Origin: Pediococcus stilesii
GTDB taxonomy: Bacteria; Bacillota; Bacilli; Lactobacillales; Lactobacillaceae
Length of the DNA: 64,000 nucleotides
Reading direction: 5' to 3'
Assembly: GCF_001437075.1 (NCBI RefSeq)
Contig: NZ_JQBX01000009.1
Location: 1-64,000, forward strand
This document shows positions 9,346 to 18,814 of this stretch, in pieces; within the stretch, counting starts at the first letter, position 1; each line of letters begins with the position of its first letter. The notes below the pieces were generated by a model that made no database searches, was not told the DNA's origin, and was given only the letters and a program-made list of their open reading frames with translations. The position numbers and the translations under genes were made by a program.

Positions 9346-9374
9346 AATGTACCATGAATCGCTAAAATTCACAA
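9346..9374 (-). promoter_or_regulatory. Promoter of the structured RNA
   Basis: On the minus strand, TTGTGA (9369-9374) and TACATT (9346-9351) are 17 bases apart. Start expected near 9339. Confidence 0.6.
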
Positions 9375-9454
9375 GCTGATCACGCTTCATAATTGCCATT
9401 TTAAGTTTAAAAATTGTATGATAATTATGTGGAAAAATAGAAAGCGAGGACAAC

Positions 9455-10093
9455 ATGATTGATATTGCTATTGGATTCTTTATTCATCCTCTTTCGTATA
9501 TAACGCCCCTAACCGAACAATTAAACGATTGGGTATACTTAATTTTATTCATTTGGATTTTTTTAGAAACGGCGTTCATTGTTTTTTCTTTCCTACCCGG
9601 ACAGTCTGTGCTATTTCTCACCGGTACAATTGCCGCTTCCACCAATTCCAGACTAAATATTTTTCTACTATTGATCACTTTCATCTTTGCCGCAACTTCT
9701 GGAGCAATGGTTAAGTACTGGTACGGTCGCAATTTGGATCAAAAAAATCGACTTGCTCGAAAGATCAATGATTCAGAAAAGATGAACCAAACTCAGGAAC
9801 TTTTCGATGATAACACGCGAAAGTCACTAATTTTTTCGCGCTTTATCCCTTTCATTGGTCTATTCGTCCCCATTATTGCTGGCACAACTCAAATGGATTG
9901 GCGCCGTTTCAATAAGCTTAATTTTATGGGCGTACTACTATGGGTCGGACTTTGTTGTTTTTCAGGTTACTTTTTTGGACAAACAACATTCGTAAGACAG
10001 TATTTTACTTTAATTTTCCTAATGTTAATTATTGTTCCACTAATTTTTGAAACATTTTGGCGAAAAATAAAAAAGCATACCGAAAAGATATGA
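9455..10093 (+). CDS. DedA-family (SNARE-associated/VTT) membrane protein
   Basis: A 212-residue integral membrane protein. It has the DedA layout: a re-entrant hydrophobic start, FLPGQSVLFLTG near residue 48, a basic stretch after the KYWYGRNLD motif (the family's YxxGr region), SRFIPFIG near 130 with the conserved arginine, and two C-terminal membrane helices. DedA proteins are linked to lipid carrier (undecaprenyl phosphate or phospholipid) flipping and membrane potential. The ATG has AGCGAGGA upstream. The gene is monocistronic and convergent with the next operon. Confidence 0.85.
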   Translation: MIDIAIGFFIHPLSYITPLTEQLNDWVYLILFIWIFLETAFIVFSFLPGQSVLFLTGTIAASTNSRLNIFLLLITFIFAATSGAMVKYWYGRNLDQKNRLARKINDSEKMNQTQELFDDNTRKSLIFSRFIPFIGLFVPIIAGTTQMDWRRFNKLNFMGVLLWVGLCCFSGYFFGQTTFVRQYFTLIFLMLIIVPLIFETFWRKIKKHTEKI

Positions 10094-10126
10094 AGCCAAT
10101 CGCTTTCTCTTTTATCGCTGTATGCT

Positions 10127-10357
10127 TTATTTTTTTAGTTTAATTTCAGCAAATCGGATTACAAAAATAATTACCATGTATAATAACAGGGCCTTGATGA
10201 TCGTCCCGAATCCTAAGAAAGTTGTCCCCAAAACTAATCTTCCCACAATTTTGATTAGTAATAATGCTCCAACTAAGATGCCAACTCCCCATAAAACTTC
10301 CGCTTTAAAGTGACGTGTTTTCAACAACCACGCTTGTAACATCTTAATGTATTTCAA
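10127..10357 (-). CDS. Small membrane protein coupled to the L,D-transpeptidase gene
   Basis: A 76-residue protein with a basic N-terminal third and two hydrophobic segments (about 23-43 and 48-68) ending in KLKK. I do not recognise the family. The TTG at 10357 has GGAGGG eight bases upstream and overlaps the end of the transpeptidase gene by 14 bases, so translation is coupled. An ATG five codons in lacks a site. The context suggests an envelope role (inference). The 33 bases to the DedA gene serve as the 3' boundary. Confidence 0.7.
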   Translation of the reverse strand: MKYIKMLQAWLLKTRHFKAEVLWGVGILVGALLLIKIVGRLVLGTTFLGFGTIIKALLLYMVIIFVIRFAEIKLKK

Positions 10358-11006
10358 CTTTCATGCCCTCCGGAACTTTATCATAAATCCATTTAGCATC
10401 CGGAACTGCCAATCTGACACATCCATGTGATTTAGCTTCTTTACCTAACTGGTTAGCTTCTTCTTCGATAAAGTTTCCATTTTTATCGGTTGGAACCGTA
10501 TGGAATAGGTATATTCCATGATCCTTAAAGGAAACCCAATACTTTGCACCCTCCTTAGACGATGCGTTGTAGAAGAATTCTCCCCGTTCCGCTTGAATTT
10601 GGAAAGTTCCAGTAGGAGTAGGGCTATCTTTTGATCCGGTTGACGCATACATTGTATAAAGAACCTTGTTTCCATTCATTACATAAACGCGTTGCTTTGA
10701 AATGGAAACCTTTAAATATGCATTGGGATACTTTGTTAAATCGGGATAGTCCTTCTTTTCAGAGGGCTTTTTCCAATCAATCGGATTCATTTTGCTATCT
10801 TTACTAGTAGTTGTTGCGTTGGCTTCATCCGCAGCCAGCTTATCATCTTTTGAAGTACTTTTAGGCAAAGATTTTTTAACCGCTGTTTTTTGAAGTTCAA
10901 CCTTTTCCTGGCGAACAACCTGCTTTTGGTACGCATGCACACTGAGGCCAAAAGTTGATAAAATCATTAAAATTGCTACTCCGACTATCAGCTCAAATCT
11001 TTTCAT
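10344..11006 (-). CDS. L,D-transpeptidase (YkuD domain), membrane-anchored
   Basis: A 220-residue protein: an N-terminal signal anchor (residues 7-25), a charged Lys/Ser/Thr-rich linker to about 90, then a YkuD domain with His169 and SHGCVRL at 193-199, in which Cys196 is the nucleophile. Such enzymes make 3-3 peptidoglycan cross-links or otherwise modify the stem peptide outside the membrane. A complete meso-DAP route is encoded at 41.8-52.6 kb, so a DAP-type wall is possible, though not proven. It is the middle gene of a three-gene operon. Start ATG with AGGAGG. Confidence 0.88.
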   Translation of the reverse strand: MKRFELIVGVAILMILSTFGLSVHAYQKQVVRQEKVELQKTAVKKSLPKSTSKDDKLAADEANATTTSKDSKMNPIDWKKPSEKKDYPDLTKYPNAYLKVSISKQRVYVMNGNKVLYTMYASTGSKDSPTPTGTFQIQAERGEFFYNASSKEGAKYWVSFKDHGIYLFHTVPTDKNGNFIEEEANQLGKEAKSHGCVRLAVPDAKWIYDKVPEGMKVEIH

Positions 11007-11015
11007 AAAAACCTC

Positions 11016-11486
11016 CTACTCTTCAACCTTGGGTTCTTCTTTTCCTTTGTTATCTAATCGATCAAATTGTTCTAACAACCAATCTCTGAAGTTTAACTGT
11101 AAATCAGGATTGCCTTCAATCAGATCATCCGCTGTTCCGATTTCGTCAATTCTTAAATGAGATGGATTGATATCCTCAGCTTCGATCACAGCGTAAACAT
11201 TAATATCATATTCCCTTTCTGCTTCCGTCAACTTTTCGACTGGTGCTGGGTAAGCAAGTGGTAGGTTAATAATATTTGACTGCAATTTAATTACAACACT
11301 TTTATTGACGTTAATGACCGCTTCAGCAATGGCATTTTCTTGGATGGCATCTTTTAAAAATTCAAATGCCGGTCTAACTCCAGAGCCATCTGCCTTTTTT
11401 AAAGTCGCTTTACCTATCTTAAAATCTTCTGTAATAAAACTCGCATCTTTTAATGTCTGAATAACTTCATTTGCTAATACTTTCAT
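11016..11486 (-). CDS. Conserved protein of unknown function in the L,D-transpeptidase operon
   Basis: A 156-residue soluble acidic protein with no signal peptide or membrane segment. I recognise no domain. The C-terminal tail (from about 130) is highly charged. I place the start at the ATG at 11486, five bases after GAGGG; an in-frame TTG four codons earlier overlaps that site. It ends nine bases before the transpeptidase start and heads that operon. Confidence 0.7.
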   Translation of the reverse strand: MKVLANEVIQTLKDASFITEDFKIGKATLKKADGSGVRPAFEFLKDAIQENAIAEAVINVNKSVVIKLQSNIINLPLAYPAPVEKLTEAEREYDINVYAVIEAEDINPSHLRIDEIGTADDLIEGNPDLQLNFRDWLLEQFDRLDNKGKEEPKVEE

Positions 11487-11618
11487 CTTGTCCCTCAACT
11501 TTTGTTTTCTACATATGAGTTTAACATCTAAACATCATTTTTACACACATATGTTGCACCTTGCGTTCCTATATTACTATAATTAAGTAAAAATTAGTAC
11601 GTCTGGAGGATTATCATA

Positions 11619-12485
11619 ATGAAAATTGGATTTATTGGCACAGGTGTGATGGGGACGGGTATTATCAACAACTTACTAGCTCATCATCACGATATCATCG
11701 TCTTTAATCGAACCGCTGCGAAGGCGGATTCTGTACTAGAACATGGCGCGAAATGGGCAGAAACTCCAGCTAAACTGACCGAACAAAGTGATATCATCAT
11801 CACCATGGTTGGTTTTCCACAAGACGTGGAAGAAGTTTACTTCGGTGATAACGGAATCTTTTCGGCATTGCACAAGGGCCAAACCATTATCGATATGACC
11901 ACAAGCTCCCCAGCGTTAGCTAAAAAAATTGGACAACAAGCTGAATTATTAGGTGTAAAGGCGCTAGATGCCCCAGTTTCTGGTGGTGACATTGGTGCTC
12001 AAAACGCTACTTTGACAATTATGGTGGGTGGAGATCAACCAACTTTTACCAACCTCAAACCCCTTTTCCAACAAATTGGACATTCCGCACACTATTTTGG
12101 CACATACGGATCAGGGCAAAACGCCAAAATGGCCAATCAAATCATGATTGCAGGAACAATGACTGGTTTAACAGAAATGCTCGTGTACGCTAAAGCCGCT
12201 GGATTAGATCTTCAGACGGTTTTAAAAACCCTGTCCGAAGGTGGCGCCGCAAACTGGAGCATGGAAAATTATGTTCCTCGAATTTTAAAGGACGATTATA
12301 CCCCCGGATTTTTCGCTAAGCACTTTTTAAAAGACCTTCGAATTGCACTTGATGAGGCGCGTCAAATGCAAATTGATTTACCATCAACTCGTTTGGCAAC
12401 CCAACTATATGATAATCTCGTTAATCAACAAGGTTTAGGTGATGATGGGACACAAGCGCTGATCAAGCTATGGTGGAAAAGCTAA
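11619..12485 (+). CDS. 3-hydroxyisobutyrate/tartronate-semialdehyde-type dehydrogenase
   Basis: A 288-residue NAD(P)-dependent beta-hydroxyacid dehydrogenase. The nucleotide site GTGVMG is at 7-12 with Asn-Arg-Thr at 30-32 (the Arg favours NADP). The substrate loop DAPVSGGDIGA is at 117-127 and the catalytic Lys170 sits in GQNAKMANQ. It oxidises or reduces a 3-hydroxy acid; candidates include 3-hydroxyisobutyrate, tartronate semialdehyde, glyoxylate and succinic semialdehyde. Start ATG with GGAGG. It stands alone. The 138 bases after it hold no convincing terminator. Confidence 0.87.
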   Translation: MKIGFIGTGVMGTGIINNLLAHHHDIIVFNRTAAKADSVLEHGAKWAETPAKLTEQSDIIITMVGFPQDVEEVYFGDNGIFSALHKGQTIIDMTTSSPALAKKIGQQAELLGVKALDAPVSGGDIGAQNATLTIMVGGDQPTFTNLKPLFQQIGHSAHYFGTYGSGQNAKMANQIMIAGTMTGLTEMLVYAKAAGLDLQTVLKTLSEGGAANWSMENYVPRILKDDYTPGFFAKHFLKDLRIALDEARQMQIDLPSTRLATQLYDNLVNQQGLGDDGTQALIKLWWKS

Positions 12486-12623
12486 AACTCTTTATATCAA
12501 AAAGTAAATATTTCTTCTCTAAATTTAGTAACTAAGCAGTACTGAAAACTACTGTTGAATAGAATTAATGGCAAGCATATGTCCACCGGTAACTAACAGA
12601 GTAGTAGTAATTTTTCCTTTTTC

Positions 12624-13997
12624 TTAGTCCATAATAGTATTTTTGATTGTACCCTTTTTTAACAGGTAAATTATTAGGCCAACAGTAAACCCAATTGTGG
12701 CCGGCAATACCCAGTCCATTCCGTAACCCGCAAATGGTAAAAAACGTTTGTCGATACTAAGAATTATTTTCGCCCAACTACTGGCCGAGATAACTGCGGG
12801 TGCCGATGCAATTGCATCAATAATAGCTGGAATAATTGTAAATGCCGTTGTCATAATGTAGATAATTCGTGCTTTCTTAAAGAGTGGCGATGCAATTGAC
12901 AATGCAATCAGGGTAATTGCTAATGGATAGAGAAACATTAACATTGGTGTTGACCACGCGATGATTTGGTCAAGCCCCACGTTGGCAAAAACAAACGAAA
13001 ATGAGCATGTTAAGATGTTCCATACTTCATATCGGATTTTTGGAAATTTACTATGCATTGCTTCGGCAAATGAAGTACTAAGTCCGATTGAAGTCGTTAA
13101 ACAAGCCAATGTTGCCATAATTGCTAAAATTATTTGTCCAGGTAGTCCTAAGAAATGCATCGCGATTTGGCTAAAACCGATTCCTCCGTCTGCGGAAATC
13201 TTAAAATATTCCAGACTAGTTGCACCGATCCAAATTAAAACCATGTAGATAAGGGCTTCCAGCGTAATGCTCAAAACGCTCGACTTTGCGGCCACCTTTG
13301 CAATCATTGTCGGACGTTTAATTCCAAGTCCCTTGATGGTAGTAACGATGGCGATTCCGAATAGTAATCCGGCAATGGCATCCATTGTGTTATACCCCTG
13401 CAAGAAACCATTCAAAAATGAGGAACTTCCACCGTGATAAAGAGCAGTCGTAGCTTGTGAAGAAGCTTTTCCCAACGGACGTGTAAATGAAAATACGAAA
13501 ATAACCGTGAGAAGAATTAAAAAAGCTGGATTTAATAGTTTTCCAATTGAATCAATAATCCCCATCGGCCGTTTTGAAAAAGAGTACGTGATACTAAAGA
13601 AAATTGCCGAATAGATTAAAAGTGCAATTGGCGTTTGAGATGAATTAAGACTTTGACCAAAAGCAATTTGGAACGGCGTTGTGGCTGTTCTGGGAGTTGC
13701 AAACAGTGGCCCAAGAGTTGCACATACCATAACCATGAAAAATGTGGCATAGCGTTCACCAATCGGTTTGGCCAAATCATAAATCCCATTAGATCGTGTA
13801 ATACTAATTGAAATGATTGCTAGTAGTGGCAAAATCGTTCCAGTAATTAAGAAACCGATTCCCGCAGTTAACCACTGACTTCCAGCTAGTTGTCCCAAGT
13901 GGATCGGAAAGATTAAATTTCCGGCTCCAAAAAACATTCCAAATAACATTGATGCAATAAAAATATATTCTTTAATTCCTAATTTTTCTCTTTCCAT
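12624..13997 (-). CDS. brnQ: Branched-chain amino acid transporter BrnQ (LIVCS family)
   Basis: A 457-residue permease with about twelve membrane segments that imports leucine, isoleucine and valine with Na+ or H+. The N-terminal FIASMLFGMFFGAGNLIFP and the following GFLITGTILPLLAI are the family's signature. The ATG has AAGGGAG nine bases upstream. A T-box leader with its own strong promoter lies upstream, so expression should rise when the matching tRNA is uncharged. It is monocistronic. Confidence 0.92.
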   Translation of the reverse strand: MEREKLGIKEYIFIASMLFGMFFGAGNLIFPIHLGQLAGSQWLTAGIGFLITGTILPLLAIISISITRSNGIYDLAKPIGERYATFFMVMVCATLGPLFATPRTATTPFQIAFGQSLNSSQTPIALLIYSAIFFSITYSFSKRPMGIIDSIGKLLNPAFLILLTVIFVFSFTRPLGKASSQATTALYHGGSSSFLNGFLQGYNTMDAIAGLLFGIAIVTTIKGLGIKRPTMIAKVAAKSSVLSITLEALIYMVLIWIGATSLEYFKISADGGIGFSQIAMHFLGLPGQIILAIMATLACLTTSIGLSTSFAEAMHSKFPKIRYEVWNILTCSFSFVFANVGLDQIIAWSTPMLMFLYPLAITLIALSIASPLFKKARIIYIMTTAFTIIPAIIDAIASAPAVISASSWAKIILSIDKRFLPFAGYGMDWVLPATIGFTVGLIIYLLKKGTIKNTIMD

Positions 13998-14136
13998 AAC
14001 CTGTTCTCCCTTTTATTTAAAGTTCAACGCATTCTTTATCTTTAAATTAAAGACGAGACTCGGACCAAACCGCCATTACTTCTTGAATTTTTCTCAATCA
14101 TGATTGAGCCCCCTATCTTAAAAATTTGATTAAAAT

Positions 14137-14423
14137 AAAAACGCCCCTATTCGACAATTGCCGAATAAGGACGTTTTCACGTGTTACCACCTATCTTTGT
14201 ATACTTTTCTCAAGGCATACCTCACCAAGTACGGCAAAGCTAAAGCTTGCGATACCTTGGCACTATAATGGGTGCAACCATTGGACACTCAACTTTCGCA
14301 TCCAACACTCAGAGACTACTTTCACGAATCAATCAAACTACTCCTTTTCACCAAACGGAGCTCTCTGTAACTTTAATTGATAGTTACTTTTCTCTTCATC
14401 GTTTTAATCTTTTTTTAATGTTG
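14137..14423 (-). promoter_or_regulatory. T-box leader of brnQ
   Basis: The minus-strand leader has the T-box core AGGTGGTAACACG (14183-14195 on the plus-strand map), a variant of the antiterminator sequence that pairs with the tRNA acceptor end. Right after it comes a terminator whose two arms (CGTCCTTATTCG and CGAATAGGGGCG) end in a T run near 14145. Upstream is a long Stem I region with an AGAGAG element. The specifier codon was not resolved; isoleucine, leucine or valine is expected from the gene. Confidence 0.85.
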
Positions 14424-14429
14424 TCTAGC

Positions 14430-14458
14430 ATAATATAATCTAAGCGCTAATTTGTCAA
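14430..14458 (-). promoter_or_regulatory. Promoter of the brnQ T-box transcript
   Basis: TTGACA (14453-14458) and TATTAT (14430-14435) on the minus strand, exactly 17 bases apart. Start expected near 14423. Confidence 0.85.
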
Positions 14459-14528
14459 CCGCTCATGGAAAAAATTGCTAAAACCGTTAATTGCATGCGA
14501 GAATTGAAAAACCACTTTCCCCACTAAC

Positions 14529-14565
14529 AAAAAATTTCCCAACTGAAAAATCAGCTGAGAAATTT
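14529..14565 (-). terminator. Minus-strand terminator upstream of brnQ promoter
   Basis: On the minus strand a 15-bp stem closes fully if G-U pairs are allowed (14551-14565 with 14532-14546), with a four-base loop and a run of six T. On the plus strand the same pairs would be A-C mismatches, so it works for minus-strand RNA. No annotated gene feeds it. A second strong hairpin (ATGGCG/CGCCAT, about 14598-14617) precedes it. Confidence 0.55.
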
Positions 14566-14766
14566 TGCATCCTATCTCCATGGAAAAAGAGAATGCTTAA
14601 TGGCGGCCGTGGTCGCCATTTACATTGCGCAATTGTATTTTAACGTATAAATCTAATAATTAGAAGTATTTTGACTCATGGCTACATTTTGAAGATAAAA
14701 AGGCTTACAAATTTTTGTGAAAATGATATCATTAGTATAAGAAAAGATGATTGGATGGTGGATAAC

Positions 14767-15225
14767 ATGCTACAACAATATAAAAATATCTTAGCACCTG
14801 TTGATGGATCCAAAGCCACAGAAGTCGTTCTCGACCGGGCAATCGAAGTTGCAAAAAGAAACAATACCCATCTCGATATTTTAAATGTCCTTGAAGTTAA
14901 TCAATTCAGTGACACTTACGGTGGGGCAGTTAGTGGGGATGTAATCTACAAACTTTCAGAGGACGTCCAACATCGCCTAGAAGAGCTCAAGAAAAAAGCT
15001 GAAGACGCTGGCGTGACCGATGTAAGTGTGCATATTCGTTTTGGAAATCCCAAACCCGTTATTGCCCGGGAGTTCCCTACAGACCATAAAAATGAACTAA
15101 TTATGATTGGTTCAACCGGTCTAAACGCGCTTGAACGTTTGATGGTTGGTTCAGTGGCAACTTATGTCAGTCGAAATGCCATTTGTGACGTTTTAATTGT
15201 TAAACCAGACAAAGAAGAAAAATAA
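14767..15225 (+). CDS. Universal stress protein (UspA family)
   Basis: A 152-residue cytoplasmic protein with the Usp fold. It opens with ILAPVDGS (Asp at the ATP site) and ends with the ATP-binding loop G-S-T-G-x9-G-S, in GSTGLNALERLMVGS, so it belongs to the ATP-binding class. I start at the ATG at 14767, which has GGTGG at a good distance; the frame stays open 32 codons further upstream through non-conserved sequence. It is monocistronic. Its role is stress survival; no partner is visible. Confidence 0.88.
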   Translation: MLQQYKNILAPVDGSKATEVVLDRAIEVAKRNNTHLDILNVLEVNQFSDTYGGAVSGDVIYKLSEDVQHRLEELKKKAEDAGVTDVSVHIRFGNPKPVIAREFPTDHKNELIMIGSTGLNALERLMVGSVATYVSRNAICDVLIVKPDKEEK

Positions 15226-15249
15226 AACTATAATTCTTAGAAAATGTGC

Positions 15250-15286
15250 AGAACCGTGGCGAATTAATTTTGTCACGGTTCTTTCA
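15250..15286 (+). terminator. Terminator of the universal stress protein gene
   Basis: AGAACCGTG (15250-15258) pairs with CACGGTTCT (15274-15282), followed by a T-rich stretch. Confidence 0.75.
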
Positions 15287-15354
15287 TTTCCACCGATCAA
15301 AGTTTAGGTTTGTAATACAAATCCAACATGTTCAATTTTTAAGGAGCTTTTACT

Positions 15355-16236
15355 ATGCAGTGGCACTATTCAATTAAATTATCAGAACAATACCATCCCC
15401 AAACAATTCGTGATCTACTTCAAAAAACATGGCTGCTTTCTCGCAAAGTCGTCCATTTTTTGAGAATTAATGAACGAGTTCTAATCAATGCTCGCTACCG
15501 CCCGATGAATACTGTTGTTCAAAAAGGAGATCAGATTGATTTAACGTTTGATACCGCGGATTTCACCACTCCCGCCCCTCCATTTGATCTTGACCTCTCC
15601 AAACAACCGGACGTCTTATTTGAAACGAACGACTTAATCGTTGTTAATAAACCTTCAGGAATCAAAACACACGCTAATCAACCCCATGAATTAGGGAGCA
15701 TGATGAACATCCTTCAAGGCTACTTTAAAAATACTAATTTTGCGTCTTACAATGTTCATCGCTTGGACCAATGGACGAGTGGTGTACTTTTAGTTGCTAA
15801 AAATCCGGTCGTTGTTCCAATTTTAAGTCGTCAGATTAGCCAAAAAATTATCCAACGAACGTATCTGTGCATCGTAGAAGGCACATTTGACGTTGCTAAC
15901 GGAACAATCGATCGATCAATTGGATTTGACCCGCTTGATCAAAGAAAGCGTCAAATTGACGGTCAAGATGCGCTAAATGCGATTACGCACTATCGTGTTC
16001 TAGAAAATCGTGGTCAAACCGCGTTGGTTCAAATCCAATTGGAAACTGGTCGGACCCATCAAATACGTGTCCATATGGCATCCATTGGGCATCCAATTGT
16101 CGGTGATCCGCTCTATAATCCGCAAAGTACTGATTTTCCTATGCGCCTTCATTCTTGGAAAATTAAATTTCCGCTTCCATTTAATATTAATTCAAAAGAG
16201 ATTGACGCACCAATCCCCAATTATTTTGAAAAATAA
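15355..16236 (+). CDS. RluA/RluD-family pseudouridine synthase
   Basis: A 293-residue RNA pseudouridine synthase. The catalytic Asp138 lies in VHRLDQWTSGVLL (134-146), and the conserved ETGRTHQIRVHM stands near residue 226. The N-terminal 75 residues resemble a degenerate S4 RNA-binding domain. It modifies uridines in rRNA or tRNA; the exact site cannot be told because lactobacilli carry several paralogues. Start ATG with AAGGAGC. The next gene is convergent. Confidence 0.88.
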   Translation: MQWHYSIKLSEQYHPQTIRDLLQKTWLLSRKVVHFLRINERVLINARYRPMNTVVQKGDQIDLTFDTADFTTPAPPFDLDLSKQPDVLFETNDLIVVNKPSGIKTHANQPHELGSMMNILQGYFKNTNFASYNVHRLDQWTSGVLLVAKNPVVVPILSRQISQKIIQRTYLCIVEGTFDVANGTIDRSIGFDPLDQRKRQIDGQDALNAITHYRVLENRGQTALVQIQLETGRTHQIRVHMASIGHPIVGDPLYNPQSTDFPMRLHSWKIKFPLPFNINSKEIDAPIPNYFEK

Positions 16237-16283
16237 AAAGACTGAAAGAGGAACTCTACATGAGTTCTCCTTCAGTCTTTTTG
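16235..16283. terminator. Bidirectional terminator between the pseudouridine synthase and xfp
   Basis: The arms 16236-16257 and 16262-16282 pair over nearly their whole length with a short loop. A and T runs flank both sides. Confidence 0.88.
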
Positions 16284-16305
16284 ACTGTAAATGATTAATT
16301 ATCGA

Positions 16306-18669
16306 TTATTTAACGTCTTTCCAGACCCAGTTCTTAACTTCCGGAAGATCATCACCATTATCACGAATGTATTGGTAATGACGTTCGAGTGTGTTATCCA
16401 TTTCTTGAGCAAAATCAGCGCCCTTTTCAGCATATTCTGGAATAGAGTTGATTGCATCTTGTGCCAAGTGGAAACGATCGAGTTCATTTAGAACACGCAT
16501 GTCAAATGGTGTCGTAATATCGCCTTCTTCACGGTAGCCATGAACATGTAAATTATGGTTATGGCGATCAAAGAAGATTGAACGAATTAAATCTTCGAAA
16601 CCATGGAAAGCAAAGATAACTGGTTTGTCCTTAGTAAAGTAACGGTCAAATTCTTCGTCACTCATACCATTGGAGTTAACCTTTGGACTTTTGAGTTTCA
16701 ACAAATCAATCACGTTGATGAAACGAATCTTCAAGTCAGGGAATTTGTCATGCAAAATGTTGATTGCAGCAAGACTTTCCATATTTGGTTCTGTACCTGC
16801 AGCAGCAATAACGACATCTGGTTCTTCGCCATTCGTTGTGCTTGCCCAATCAATAATTCCCAGTCCGTTCTTAGCTAATGTTTCTGCTTCAGCCATTGAG
16901 TAGAACTGTGGACGTGGTTGTTTTGATGCAATAATCAAGTTAACTTTACCACGATCATTCATAATTAATGGGCTAATAGCAAGCAATGAGTTGGCATCAG
17001 CTGGTAAATATTCACGGATAAATTCAGGTTTCTTTTCAGCTAAATGAGTTAAGATACCTGGATCTTGGTGAGTATAGCCGTTATGATCTTGTTGGAAACT
17101 CGTTGAAGTAGATACCACGTTTAGTGATGGGTAATCACGGCGCCAATCTAATTCAGAAGCTTTACGCAACCACTTGAAATGTTGTGTAATCATTGAATCC
17201 ACGATCCGAAGGAATGCTTCGTAACTGGTGAAAATTCCATGACGACCAGTCAATGTGTAAGCTTCAAGCCATCCTTCAGCAGAATGTTCTGAAAGTTGGG
17301 CATCGAGGATGCGTCCTTCAGGTGCCAATCCTTCATCCCAATCTTTTTTAATTGGATCAAGCCATTGACGATTTGTTACTTCAAACAAGCCGTATAGACG
17401 GTTTGACATTGTTTCATCAGGGCCAAACATTCTGAAGTTCTTTGGATTCTTTGTTACAACGTCACGAAGATAATCTGACCAAACCAACATATCTTGCTTT
17501 TGGTTTTCACCACGTTTGGTGGTATCAACAGCATATGCACGATAATCTGGCAAATTCAAATCAGTTGGGTTAACCCCGCCGTTTGTAATTGGGTTAGAAG
17601 CCATTCGTTTGATACCCTTAGGTGCAATTTCAGCAATTTCAGGTAATACATGGCCTTCTTCATCAAATAATTCTTCAGGCTTGTATGATTTCATCCAATC
17701 GACTAAAGCATCAACATGTTGCAAATCAGCTTGGTCTACTGGAATTGGAATTTGATGAGCACGGAATGTGCCTTCGATTACTTTACCATCCCATGTCTTT
17801 GGACCTGTCCAACCCTTAGGTGAACGGAAGACGATTACTGGCCAGTAAGGTAATGTTTCGTCATGATTTTCACGAGCATTCTTTTGAATTTCTTGAATCT
17901 TCTCGATTGCCTTGTCCATTGCTTCAGCCATCTTTGGATCCATTGCTTCAGCATCACTACCTTCAACAAAGTATGGATCCCAATGTTGGCTGTGGAAGAA
18001 TTCAGTTAATTCTTCGTCTGACATTCGAGATGAAAGCGTTGGGTTACTTAACTTGTAGCCGTTAATATCCAAAATTGGAAGTACAGCACCATCAGTAATT
18101 GGATTAATGAAACGGTTATGTTGCCATGAAGTTGCTAATGGACCAGTTTCAGCTTCACCATCACCAATAACAACGGCTGCAATTTGGTCTGGATTATCTA
18201 AGATTGCACCAACACCATGTGAAAGTGAATAACCAAGTTCTCCACCTTCATGAATTGAACCTGGTGTAACAGGAGCAGCATGTGATGCAACCCCGCCTGG
18301 CCATGAGAATTGTTTGAAGAGTTTCTTCATTCCTTCTTCGTCTTGTGTGATTGCTGGATATGCTTCTGTATACGAACCATCAAGGTAAGAATTAGAAACC
18401 ATTACTTGGCCACCATGACCTGGTCCTTCAATGTAAAACATATTTACATCATATTTATTGATTGCACGGTTTAAATGGGCATAAATATAATTTTGTCCAG
18501 GAATTGTCCCCCAGTGTCCAATTGGATGAACCTTTACATCTGAAGCTTCAATATCACGCTTCAACAAAGGGTTGTCTTTTAAGTAAAGTTGTCCGACTGA
18601 AAGATAGTTGGCTGCGCGCCAAAATTTATCAAGCTTGTCAAAATACTCTTTTGATGAATAATCTGTCAT
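16306..18669 (-). CDS. xfp: Xylulose-5-phosphate/fructose-6-phosphate phosphoketolase
   Basis: A 787-residue TPP enzyme that splits xylulose 5-phosphate (and perhaps fructose 6-phosphate) with phosphate to acetyl phosphate and glyceraldehyde 3-phosphate (or erythrose 4-phosphate). It is the key step of heterolactic fermentation. The N-terminal [10 protein letters not shown] and EGPGHGG, the TPP/Mg2+ motif GDGEAETG at 169-176, and the length are all diagnostic. The start ATG has a GGAAGAG site, and a near-consensus promoter precedes it. Its product feeds AckA and Pta encoded at 34.7-36.9 kb, and its cofactor links it to the thiamine transporter. A GntR regulator gene lies upstream on the same strand but ends in its own terminator. 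Confidence 0.96.
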   Translation of the reverse strand: MTDYSSKEYFDKLDKFWRAANYLSVGQLYLKDNPLLKRDIEASDVKVHPIGHWGTIPGQNYIYAHLNRAINKYDVNMFYIEGPGHGGQVMVSNSYLDGSYTEAYPAITQDEEGMKKLFKQFSWPGGVASHAAPVTPGSIHEGGELGYSLSHGVGAILDNPDQIAAVVIGDGEAETGPLATSWQHNRFINPITDGAVLPILDINGYKLSNPTLSSRMSDEELTEFFHSQHWDPYFVEGSDAEAMDPKMAEAMDKAIEKIQEIQKNARENHDETLPYWPVIVFRSPKGWTGPKTWDGKVIEGTFRAHQIPIPVDQADLQHVDALVDWMKSYKPEELFDEEGHVLPEIAEIAPKGIKRMASNPITNGGVNPTDLNLPDYRAYAVDTTKRGENQKQDMLVWSDYLRDVVTKNPKNFRMFGPDETMSNRLYGLFEVTNRQWLDPIKKDWDEGLAPEGRILDAQLSEHSAEGWLEAYTLTGRHGIFTSYEAFLRIVDSMITQHFKWLRKASELDWRRDYPSLNVVSTSTSFQQDHNGYTHQDPGILTHLAEKKPEFIREYLPADANSLLAISPLIMNDRGKVNLIIASKQPRPQFYSMAEAETLAKNGLGIIDWASTTNGEEPDVVIAAAGTEPNMESLAAINILHDKFPDLKIRFINVIDLLKLKSPKVNSNGMSDEEFDRYFTKDKPVIFAFHGFEDLIRSIFFDRHNHNLHVHGYREEGDITTPFDMRVLNELDRFHLAQDAINSIPEYAEKGADFAQEMDNTLERHYQYIRDNGDDLPEVKNWVWKDVK

Positions 18670-18716
18670 TGTGCTCTTCCTTTCGTGAACGAAAAATGTT
18701 TTTAATTTATGAACTG

Positions 18717-18745
18717 ATTATAATCGCTTTTTTAAAATTGTTCAA
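18717..18745 (-). promoter_or_regulatory. xfp promoter
   Basis: Minus-strand TTGAAC (18740-18745) and a perfect TATAAT (18717-18722), 17 bases apart, 48 bases before the start codon. No clear cre overlaps it. Confidence 0.85.
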
Positions 18746-18814
18746 TCATTTATAAAATTGATGCGGTCCAATTTTAAAATTACTGATACAATCATTCCTA
18801 CGTGCCCATTGTAA

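Noticed and set aside
17820-18065. An 81-codon plus-strand frame inside xfp
   Set aside because: Antisense to conserved phosphoketolase sequence, no binding site or promoter.
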